From assembly GCA_002783525.1 (NCBI GenBank), contig PFGS01000095.1, positions 1 through 8,052 of the forward strand: 8,052 nt of DNA, written 5' to 3'. Source of the stretch: Ignavibacteriales bacterium CG12_big_fil_rev_8_21_14_0_65_30_8. Its GTDB lineage: Bacteria; Bacteroidota; Ignavibacteria; Ignavibacteriales; Ignavibacteriaceae. The notes below the pieces were generated by a model that was not told the origin of the DNA, did not search any database, and saw nothing but the letters and a program-made list of their open reading frames with translations. Below, piece after piece: positions 1 through 5,940 of this stretch (within the stretch, counting starts at the first letter, position 1; each line of letters opens with the position of its first letter). The position numbers and the translations under genes are program-made.

Positions 1-234
1 AGCTTTAGTAGTAAATCCTTTTTCAATAGCAATTTTATCAGCTTTTTCAGTTGTTAAAACTGTGTAAGCTTGGGCATGTTTACTATTTTCCCAAATTTTT
101 AATTGTTCACCATCTTTTGCTTTTTTATGGCACATTCCACATTTTTTTACACCAACATATTCTAATGACTTAGATTGAGCAAACATCATTGGAGCTGCAA
201 AAAAAATTGCCAGTATTAAAATTTTCTTTAGCAT
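1..234 (-). CDS. Exported c-type cytochrome, partial (N-terminal 78 residues)
   Basis: The reading frame starts with ATG at 234-232 and stays open to the window edge, so the C-terminus is missing. A purine-rich AGAGGG lies about 5 nt upstream of the ATG. The protein begins MLKKILILAIFFAAPMMFA, a clear signal peptide with probable cleavage after FA at residue 19, so it is exported. Residues 32-36 are CGMCH, a CxxCH haem c attachment site, followed by a Lys-rich stretch and the motif IWENSKHAQAY. This arrangement resembles the N-terminus of multihaem cytochrome c554-type proteins, in which a further CxxCH would follow just beyond the edge. The inferred role is periplasmic electron transfer; partners are unknown. 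It is divergent from the dockerin genes and has no obvious functional link with them. Haem-binding identity is secure; the exact family is less so. Confidence 0.85.
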   Translation of the reverse strand, partial: MLKKILILAIFFAAPMMFAQSKSLEYVGVKKCGMCHKKAKDGEQLKIWENSKHAQAYTVLTTEKADKIAIEKGFTTKA

Positions 235-297
235 TTTTCCCTCTGAATTTTAATTAAAAAATAATTTTTTGAATAAAAAAATAATTTAACAGTTGTA

Positions 298-317
298 ATC
301 TACAAAAAGATGTAGAT
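298..317. repeat. Perfect inverted repeat, 7-bp arms, 6-nt spacer
   Basis: ATCTACA and TGTAGAT flank the spacer AAAAGA. The centre is about 74 bp upstream of the cytochrome start codon. The size fits either a dimeric regulator's operator for the cytochrome gene or a short hairpin in its leader. There is no downstream T-tract on either strand that would make it a convincing terminator. The function is unknown. Confidence 0.45.
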
Positions 318-329
318 AATTCAATTTTT

Positions 330-511
330 TAGACAATAGTAACAATTTATAGACCAAAGTATATTAGTCTAAAAACAACGAAATTAAGCTGAAAATAAGA
401 TTTTTAAAATCAAGGAATAGACATTTGCTGTCTAATATTCTCAACACAGGGAAATATTTTTTTTGTATATCAAGAATTAGAAAAAGATGGGCAATAAAAT
501 ATTTATAGACA
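330..511. promoter_or_regulatory. Cluster of TAGAC half-sites, candidate enhancer region
   Basis: TAGAC or its complement GTCTA occurs at 330-334, 350-354, 367-371, 418-422, 430-434 and 506-510. Two pairs are inverted: TAGAC-N12-GTCTA (350-371) and TAGACA-N5-TGTCTA (418-434). At about 80% A+T, roughly 0.4 copies on both strands would be expected by chance in 343 bp (my rough estimate), so six is an excess. The cluster sits about 70-250 bp upstream of the -24 element at 579, the usual range for activator sites of sigma-54 promoters. The activator is unidentified, and the sites could instead serve the cytochrome gene. Confidence 0.4.
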
Positions 512-578
512 TAATTAAATTCAGTCTCATTTTGGTAATCAAATAATTCTAAAATTGTTCAAAAATAAACTTTTTAAG

Positions 579-594
579 TGGCATATCTATTGAA
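579..594 (+). promoter_or_regulatory. Sigma-54-like (-24/-12) promoter of the DMFase-like dockerin gene
   Basis: TGGCAT at 579-584, five bases, then TTGAA at 590-594. The layout matches the sigma-54 consensus TGGCAC-N5-TTGCW in spacing and in the key GG and TTG, but lacks the C at -12. The same TGGCATAT-N3-TTG string stands before the two following genes, which is the main support. Counting 24 nt from GG places the transcript start near 605, only about 3 nt before the ATG at 608. Confidence 0.6.
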
Positions 595-607
595 CGATGT
601 ATGTGAT

Positions 608-2806
608 ATGTATACCTTAACTAAAAATAGAATTCTTATAATTCTAATTTTTTTATTGATTTTTAACCATTTCAGCTTTGCTGATTATGCAAACGAAGGT
701 GGTTACACAAATAAATTTTCGTTTTCCAAAGGGGAAACAGTAAAATTTTATATCTCAACTTCAGAACAATCTTACCAATTAAAAATTTACAAATTAGGAA
801 TAAATGCTGGATTAGTTTATACTTCTTCATTTTTACAGGGCGGACTTCAATCAACACCATCAGATGCTTATAAAAATGGATGTAATTGGAATAAAAGTTT
901 TGAACTAATTATCCCAAACAATTGGGAATCCGGGGTTTACAAAGCAACATTTCCTTTTTCTGATCAATATTATAATAATAGCGGTGAAATAATTTTTATT
1001 GTAAAAAATAATACTCTTGGTTCATATTCAAAAATTGGAGTGATATTAACTGTAAATAATTGGAATGCATATAATAATTTTGGCGGGAAAAGTTCATATG
1101 ATTATAATTCAACAAATAATCAAAAATCTTTTAAAGTTTCGTTTGACAGACCTTTTACTCATAGCAGTTTAAATGATTTTCACGATTGGGCAGAAAATTT
1201 AATTAAATGGATGAGCACTGAAAATATTTTAGCTGAATATATAACCAATGTGGATATTTATCAAAACCCGAATTTGCTTTCAAATTATGATGTTATAATT
1301 GATGTTGGTCACGATGAGTATGTAACACTTCAGGAAAGAGATCAAGTGCAAAGTTTTGTAAATAATGGCGGTAGATTAATGATTTTATCAGGCAACACAT
1401 ATTGGTGGCAGGTAAGATTAGAAGATAATGAAAGAACAATGGTTTGTTATAAAGATCCGGATAAGGATCCAATGTTGAATATAAATAATGAAATAGTAAC
1501 CACTCGATGGTATGATTATCCTGTCTATAATCCTGAAACAAAAATTACAGGTGTAACTTTCAGAGAAGGTGGAATTGTAAATTATGAGGACGGCACATTA
1601 TCCAAAAATCAAGGTTATGGAGATTATGCTGTTTATAATTCACATTACTGGGTATATAATGGAACCGGATTAAAAGACGGTGATGAATTTGGATATGATG
1701 CCAGCATTGTAGGTGCTGAAGTTGATGGAAATGATTTTACTTGGCAGAACGGAATTCCTACTGTTACCGGTAATGACAAAGCACCAACAAATTTTAGAAT
1801 TCTTGGTTTATCTCCAGCTGTCAATCTAGAAGATTATCCAAACGGTCACGGAGTTATGGGTTTATATCATACACAAAATCGTGGTGCTGTTTTTACCGCA
1901 TCAACTCTTAACTGGGCAAAAGGATTACCAAATGATGTTTATGTACAAAAAATTACTAAAAATATAATTGAACAATTTTTAAAGAATACTTTCCCGCCTG
2001 AAATTATTTCATGGTTACCGGGTAAAACTATTTCAAAAACAATAAACAAAGAATCAGTTTTTTTAAATGATAGAAATAATATCAGTCTTTCAGAACCATC
2101 TTTAAATTTTCATATAAATGCGGTTGATCCAAACGGTGAAACCATTAATTATTTATGGAAAATAAATGGAAATGAAATTAGTAATTCTAATTCAGCAGAT
2201 TTTGTTTTTAATAATACTGGACCTTCAGGAAATTATATTATTACTGCGGTAGTTTCAAATTCAACTGATACGTCAAAAATTAGTTGGCGAGTTACAACTG
2301 AAAATAATATTACATATTATTCAGTATCAGGCAAAGTTACTTACGATAATACAAGTTCAACTCCTCTGAAAAATATTACTGTTAAATTAACTCCTATTAG
2401 CGGAGGCAATGATCTAACAGTGCTAACAGATGAAAATGGAAATTATAGTTTCAATAATGTTATTGCCGGTAATTATAATTTGACAGCCTCTTCTTCTTTA
2501 CAATTAAATTCCTCTCTTGTAAATGCAACCGATGCATTAATTACAACCAGATATTTTGCAAGTTTAGTTTCACTAACAACGCTAAGAATTTCAGCAGCAG
2601 ATGTTAATAATTCAGGCGATGTAAATTCAACAGATGCTTTACTAATTGTTAGAAGATTCGCAAACTTGATTACAGAATTTTCAAAACCGGATTGGATATT
2701 TGAAACTAAACAAATCACTGTAGATAATTCAAATTTATCATTACAAAACTTGAAAGGAATAATTGCTGGAGATGTAGATGGTTCTGTAACTGGTCCTTTT
2801 GAATAA
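608..2806 (+). CDS. Secreted N,N-dimethylformamidase-like protein with C-terminal dockerin
   Basis: The protein has 732 residues from ATG 608. An in-frame GTG at 578 adds ten residues, but it lies inside the promoter -24 element and precedes the natural signal peptide MYTLTKNRILIILIFLLIF...FSFA (cleavage about residue 25), so I prefer the ATG. Residues about 30-460 match the large-subunit C-terminal family of N,N-dimethylformamidase (DMFA2_C type): AYNNFGGKSSYDYNS (154-168), VSFDRPF (177-183), GHDEY (234-238), SGNTYWWQVRLE (261-272) and RTMVCYKD (276-283). The family includes an amide hydrolase, but these secreted relatives have no established substrate, and I could not map the iron ligands. 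Residues about 463-565 look like a PKD/Ig-like domain. Residues 571-627 are a CnaB/carboxypeptidase-regulatory-like sandwich and 636-732 a dockerin with one intact calcium loop (665-676). The dockerin suggests docking to the cohesin protein encoded at 5941. Confidence 0.88.
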   Translation: MYTLTKNRILIILIFLLIFNHFSFADYANEGGYTNKFSFSKGETVKFYISTSEQSYQLKIYKLGINAGLVYTSSFLQGGLQSTPSDAYKNGCNWNKSFELIIPNNWESGVYKATFPFSDQYYNNSGEIIFIVKNNTLGSYSKIGVILTVNNWNAYNNFGGKSSYDYNSTNNQKSFKVSFDRPFTHSSLNDFHDWAENLIKWMSTENILAEYITNVDIYQNPNLLSNYDVIIDVGHDEYVTLQERDQVQSFVNNGGRLMILSGNTYWWQVRLEDNERTMVCYKDPDKDPMLNINNEIVTTRWYDYPVYNPETKITGVTFREGGIVNYEDGTLSKNQGYGDYAVYNSHYWVYNGTGLKDGDEFGYDASIVGAEVDGNDFTWQNGIPTVTGNDKAPTNFRILGLSPAVNLEDYPNGHGVMGLYHTQNRGAVFTASTLNWAKGLPNDVYVQKITKNIIEQFLKNTFPPEIISWLPGKTISKTINKESVFLNDRNNISLSEPSLNFHINAVDPNGETINYLWKINGNEISNSNSADFVFNNTGPSGNYIITAVVSNSTDTSKISWRVTTENNITYYSVSGKVTYDNTSSTPLKNITVKLTPISGGNDLTVLTDENGNYSFNNVIAGNYNLTASSSLQLNSSLVNATDALITTRYFASLVSLTTLRISAADVNNSGDVNSTDALLIVRRFANLITEFSKPDWIFETKQITVDNSNLSLQNLKGIIAGDVDGSVTGPFE
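2318..2803 (+). repeat. CnaB-like plus dockerin module, copy 1
   Basis: This C-terminal module of 161-162 residues recurs at the end of the next gene with about 108 of 161 residues identical by hand alignment and no gaps. It starts YSVSGKVTYDN, typical of CarboxypepD_reg/CnaB-like sandwiches. The dockerin part has two aligned repeats, NATDALITTRYFASLV and NSTDALLIVRRFANLI. The second is preceded by the full F-hand loop DVNNSGDVNSTD (D1, N3, S5, G6, V8, N9, D12). The first loop lacks acidic residues at positions 1 and 3. The tail is GDVDGSVTGPF. Confidence 0.85.
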
Positions 2807-2813
2807 CTAGTTA

Positions 2814-2841
2814 GTTGAGTTATTTAACCTTTTGTCGAAAA
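2814..2841 (+). promoter_or_regulatory. Conserved distal upstream element, copy 1
   Basis: GTTGAG, then TTATTTAACC (2820-2829), four bases, then GTCGAAAA (2834-2841). The same 28-bp arrangement recurs before the third gene at 5755-5782, where both flanking hexamers are GTCGAA 20 bp apart. It begins 128 bp upstream of the TGGCAT at 2942. A candidate binding site for an enhancer-binding activator. Alternatively it is a conserved 3'-end element of the preceding dockerin gene, since both copies lie just after a stop codon. Confidence 0.4.
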
Positions 2842-2877
2842 TCTGATAGGCATTAATTGATTGGTTTAGAGATATAT

Positions 2878-2892
2878 TCCTAAACTGATACA
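2878..2892 (+). promoter_or_regulatory. Conserved proximal upstream element TCCTAWWCTGATACA, copy 1
   Basis: TCCTAAACTGATACA begins exactly 64 bp before TGGCAT. The third gene has TCCTATTCTGATACA at the same 64-bp distance. The sequence in between is otherwise diverged, so this looks like a constrained site, about 88 bp upstream of the predicted transcript start. An activator site is the natural reading; the regulator is unknown. Confidence 0.45.
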
Positions 2893-2941
2893 TTTTAATA
2901 CAAACAAAGTCTCTATTTTAGATTATAAATTAACTTTTCTA

Positions 2942-2957
2942 TGGCATATAACTTGTT
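2942..2957 (+). promoter_or_regulatory. Sigma-54-like promoter of the CotH dockerin gene
   Basis: TGGCAT (2942-2947), N5, TTGTT (2953-2957). The spacing equals the RpoN consensus; the -12 element reads TTGT rather than TTGC. The predicted start of transcription is near 2968, giving a leader of about 20 nt before the TTG start codon. The downstream sequence TAGAAG-N-TAAAAA is shared with the promoter of the third gene. Confidence 0.62.
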
Positions 2958-2975
2958 TATATATAGAAGTTAAAA

Positions 2976-2982
2976 AAGAGGA
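2976..2982 (+). promoter_or_regulatory. Ribosome binding site supporting a TTG start
   Basis: AAGAGGA ends 5 nt before TTG at 2988-2990. There is no ATG at the head of this frame that would keep the signal peptide, so this strong site decides for the rare TTG start. Confidence 0.65.
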
Positions 2983-2987
2983 CAAAA

Positions 2988-5744
2988 TTGCACAAATTTA
3001 AACTGATTTTAATCTTATCGATACAAATTCTATTTACTAATCTAAGTTTATCACAAAATATTGTAATAAATGAGGTAATGTCTTCAAATTCTACTTCATT
3101 TAAAGATAATAATGGAAATTACTCCGATTGGCTGGAGATATATAATAATTCAGATGTTTCTGTAAATTTAAATGGATACGGACTAACAGATGATGATCTA
3201 CTACCTTTTAAATGGATATTTCCAAATGTTACATTAGGTGCTCACCAATTTTTAATTGTATTTGCTTCCGGAACTTCAAATATATCCGATATACAAAATT
3301 TACATGCAAATTTTAAAATTAGTCAGTCAGGTGAACCCATAACTTTAACATCTCCTGGTGGAACATTAGTTGACCATATGGTTTCTACGGTTATACCTCC
3401 TAATGTTTCTTTGGGCAGACAACCAGATGGAAGTCCAAATTGGTTGTACTTTTCAAACGGAGAAGAAACACCTGGAAGTTCAAATAATAATTCTTCAGGA
3501 GCAGCAGGATTAACAAGTCCGCCAATATTTTCTGTTAACGGAGGATTTTATTCGGGTTCAGTAACAGTATCATTGATTTTATCAGCACTGCAAACAACAA
3601 TTCGTTATACTATTGATGGTTCTGAACCGACAGAGCAATCACCAGTATATAGTTCATCATTAACTTTTACAAAAACAACTGTAGTTAGAGCAAAGGCTTA
3701 TCAAGCCGGAAAACTACCAAGCAGAACAATTACAAATTCATATTTAATTAATGAAAGAAATAATCTTCCTGTAATTTCAATCTCTACTGATCCTGCAAAC
3801 TTTTTTGATGAAAATATAGGAATTTATGTGTCGGGTCCTGTTGCAAATCCACCTAATCCGAGCGATCCTGATAAAAGAGCAAATTTCTGGCAAGATTGGG
3901 AAAGACCAATTCATATTGAAATGTATGAACCTGATGGTACGCAAGGATTTAGCATTGATGCTGGAATAAAAATACATGGTGGTTATTCAAGAGAATATTT
4001 ACAAAAATCAATGGCAATTCATGCTCGAGGTAAATATGGATACAGCGAAATAAATTATAAGATCTTTCCCGACTTATCCATTGATAAATTTAAATCTCTT
4101 GTACTAAGAAGTTCAGGTCAAGATTGGAATAACTCTATGATTAGAGACGGAATGATTGAAAGCTTGGTTAAAGAAACGGGATTAGATATTAGAGCATACA
4201 GACCTGCAGTATTATATCTTGATGGCGAATATTGGGGAATATTTAACATAAGAGAAAAAGAAAATGAACATTATTTAGCTTCTCATCATGGTGTTGATCC
4301 GAATAATGTAACAAGACTTGAGTTGAATGGGGAAATTAAACAAGGAGATCCAGCAGATTATAATGCGATGTATAATTTTATAAAAAATAATAATATGTCT
4401 GTAACATCAAATTATGAATATGTAAAAACCCAAATGGATGTAAATAATTTCATTTCTTACATGGTTTCTGAAATTTATTTTAATAATGTTGATTGGCCGG
4501 GAAGCAATATTAAATATTGGAAAAGTAATACTCCTGATGGTAAATGGAGATGGATTCTAATGGACACTGATTTTGGATTTGGACTTTATGATTATGATAA
4601 TACAGGAGCACCAGAGGACGGTTACAAACATCAAACTTTAGATTTTGCAACAACAGCAAATGGTTCAAGCTGGCCTAATCCTCCTTGGTCAACGGTATTA
4701 TTAAGGAAGTTATTAGATAACCAGGACTTTAAAACAAATTTTATTAATACTTTTGCTGACTACTCAAACACTTATTTTACTCCACAAAGAGTAGTTGATA
4801 GAATCACTCAAATGAAGACTGCTATTGAAGCTGAGATGCCTTATCATTTAGAAAAATGGCACACAAATCCTGTAAGTAATTATAAACTCTATCCTGAAAC
4901 TATGTCTGATTGGCATAGCAATATTCAAACAATGATTGATTTTGCAAATAACAGATTACCTTATATAAGAAATAATTATGTAAGTAAATTTAATTTAAGT
5001 GGAACGTCAAATGTTACACTTTTAGTAAATCAACCCAATTATGGTAAAGTAAAAATTAATTCTGTAATGGTTGAACAATCAAATTGGAGTGGTGTTTATT
5101 TTAATGATGTACCTATTACCATTGAAGCAATTCCGGCCCATGGCTATAAATTTGTGGGTTGGAGCGGAGCATCTACATCAACTTCAAACATTATAACTTT
5201 ATCATTGACTAATGATGTAAGTTTAACTGCTAACTTTGAGTTGGTATCGAACACTGCTTACTCTGTTTCTGGTAATGTTACTTATGATAATAATAATTCA
5301 GGTCCGCTGCCAAACGTAACTGTAAAATTAACACCTACAACAGGGGGGAATAGTCTAACAACATTAACAGATGCCGGTGGTAATTACAATTTTAATAATG
5401 TTGCTTCAGGTACTTATAATTTAACAGCAGTTTCTACTGCTGCTTTTCCATCTACTTATGTAAATGCAACAGATGCACTTATAACAGCCAGATATTTTAC
5501 GGGTTTAGTGACTATAAATCCTTTAAGAATTTTAGCAGCAGATGTAGATAATTCAGGTGGTGTTAATGCTACAGACGCATTGGTTATTCTAAGAAAATTT
5601 ACAAATCTAATTTCAGGATTTACAAAACCAAATTGGACCTTTGAAACCAAACAAATCACAATTACAAATGTAAATTTAAGTGCAGAAAATCTAAAAGGAA
5701 TTATAACTGGTGATATAGATGGTTCAGCCAGTGGACCTTTTTAA
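2988..5744 (+). CDS. Secreted LTD-CotH kinase-like protein with C-terminal dockerin
   Basis: The protein has 918 residues and starts at TTG behind a good AAGAGGA site. The signal peptide is MHKFKLILILSIQILFTNLSLS (about 1-22). Domains in order: a lamin-tail domain, about 23-165 (IVINEVMSSN, DWLEIYNNS); a chitobiase/hexosaminidase C-terminal-like sandwich, about 178-255 (IRYTIDGSEPT); a CotH kinase-like domain, about 306-665, with GIKIHGG (326-332), LRSSGQDW (373-380), REKENEHY (422-429) and the metal/catalytic-type motif MDTDFGFG (525-532); an InlB-like bacterial repeat, about 672-752 (FVGWSG); a CnaB-like domain, 758-815; and a dockerin, about 822-918, with calcium loop DVDNSGGVNATD (852-863). 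CotH proteins are atypical secreted kinases, and CotH-dockerin proteins are known in clostridial cellulosomes; the substrate here is unknown. The module matches that of the preceding gene, suggesting the same cohesin partner. Confidence 0.9.
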   Translation: MHKFKLILILSIQILFTNLSLSQNIVINEVMSSNSTSFKDNNGNYSDWLEIYNNSDVSVNLNGYGLTDDDLLPFKWIFPNVTLGAHQFLIVFASGTSNISDIQNLHANFKISQSGEPITLTSPGGTLVDHMVSTVIPPNVSLGRQPDGSPNWLYFSNGEETPGSSNNNSSGAAGLTSPPIFSVNGGFYSGSVTVSLILSALQTTIRYTIDGSEPTEQSPVYSSSLTFTKTTVVRAKAYQAGKLPSRTITNSYLINERNNLPVISISTDPANFFDENIGIYVSGPVANPPNPSDPDKRANFWQDWERPIHIEMYEPDGTQGFSIDAGIKIHGGYSREYLQKSMAIHARGKYGYSEINYKIFPDLSIDKFKSLVLRSSGQDWNNSMIRDGMIESLVKETGLDIRAYRPAVLYLDGEYWGIFNIREKENEHYLASHHGVDPNNVTRLELNGEIKQGDPADYNAMYNFIKNNNMSVTSNYEYVKTQMDVNNFISYMVSEIYFNNVDWPGSNIKYWKSNTPDGKWRWILMDTDFGFGLYDYDNTGAPEDGYKHQTLDFATTANGSSWPNPPWSTVLLRKLLDNQDFKTNFINTFADYSNTYFTPQRVVDRITQMKTAIEAEMPYHLEKWHTNPVSNYKLYPETMSDWHSNIQTMIDFANNRLPYIRNNYVSKFNLSGTSNVTLLVNQPNYGKVKINSVMVEQSNWSGVYFNDVPITIEAIPAHGYKFVGWSGASTSTSNIITLSLTNDVSLTANFELVSNTAYSVSGNVTYDNNNSGPLPNVTVKLTPTTGGNSLTTLTDAGGNYNFNNVASGTYNLTAVSTAAFPSTYVNATDALITARYFTGLVTINPLRILAADVDNSGGVNATDALVILRKFTNLISGFTKPNWTFETKQITITNVNLSAENLKGIITGDIDGSASGPF
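5259..5741 (+). repeat. CnaB-like plus dockerin module, copy 2
   Basis: Homologous and colinear with 2318-2803, beginning YSVSGNVTYDN and ending GDIDGSASGPF. DNA identity is also visible in places, for example around TTTGAAACCAAACAAATCAC against TTTGAAACTAAACAAATCAC. Synonymous and conservative changes predominate, so both copies appear to be under selection for the same fold. The first calcium loop is degenerate in the same positions as in copy 1. Confidence 0.85.
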
Positions 5745-5754
5745 CATTCTAATT

Positions 5755-5782
5755 GTCGAATTATTTAACCGCTCGTCGAAAA
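5755..5782 (+). promoter_or_regulatory. Conserved distal upstream element, copy 2
   Basis: GTCGAA (5755-5760), TTATTTAACC (5761-5770), four bases, GTCGAAAA (5775-5782). Two GTCGAA copies lie 20 bp apart in direct orientation, close to two helical turns. It begins 139 bp before TGGCAT, 11 bp further than copy 1, which is about one helical turn and would keep the same DNA face. Confidence 0.42.
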
Positions 5783-5829
5783 AGTAAAAAATTCTAAATA
5801 TTCTCACATTGATTTATAAAGAGAAATAG

Positions 5830-5844
5830 TCCTATTCTGATACA
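5830..5844 (+). promoter_or_regulatory. Conserved proximal upstream element TCCTAWWCTGATACA, copy 2
   Basis: TCCTATTCTGATACA, starting 64 bp before the -24 element as in copy 1. Thirteen of 15 positions are identical; the two changes are A to T. The left end also forms a small palindrome, AATAG-TC-CTATT. Confidence 0.45.
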
Positions 5845-5893
5845 AATAACCAATAAAAAAACCCTCTAATTGGATCAAAATCAAACATTTCTA

Positions 5894-5909
5894 TGGCATA
5901 TATATTGTT
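5894..5909 (+). promoter_or_regulatory. Sigma-54-like promoter of the cohesin gene
   Basis: TGGCAT (5894-5899), N5, TTGTT (5905-5909). Predicted transcript start near 5920, giving a leader of about 21 nt that contains AAGGG (5930-5934), a ribosome binding site 6 nt before the ATG. It is nearly identical to the promoter at 2942. Confidence 0.62.
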
Positions 5910-5940
5910 TATTAGTAGAAGATAAAAATAAGGGTTAACA

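Larger units (their letters stand above)
235..577. other. Divergent intergenic region, 343 bp, no gene seen
   Basis: This very A+T-rich spacer lies between the divergent cytochrome gene and the first dockerin gene. I see no plausible coding frame or RNA gene in it. It holds a perfect 7-bp inverted repeat near the cytochrome gene (298-317), a cluster of TAGAC half-sites on both strands (330-511) including a 6-bp-arm palindrome at 418-434, and ends at the sigma-54-like promoter that starts at 579. On the minus strand a TTG followed about 19 nt later by TATTTTTT vaguely resembles a Bacteroidota housekeeping promoter for the cytochrome gene, but this is too weak to call. Confidence 0.6.

Noticed and set aside
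578..607. GTG start giving a 742-residue version of the DMFase-like protein
   Set aside because: It lies within the -24 promoter element and would place ten residues, including an Asp and a Cys, ahead of a normal signal peptide that starts at ATG 608.
2473..2718. Minus-strand frame opposite the first dockerin, with a similar one at 5456-5659 opposite the second
   Set aside because: They resemble each other only because the dockerin sequences they oppose are homologous; this is a mirrored shadow, not a conserved antisense gene.
2807..2880. Possible intrinsic terminator after the first dockerin gene, including GTTTAG-N10-CTAAAC
   Set aside because: The stem is short, A+T-rich and not followed by a T-run; no convincing terminator is seen after either dockerin gene.
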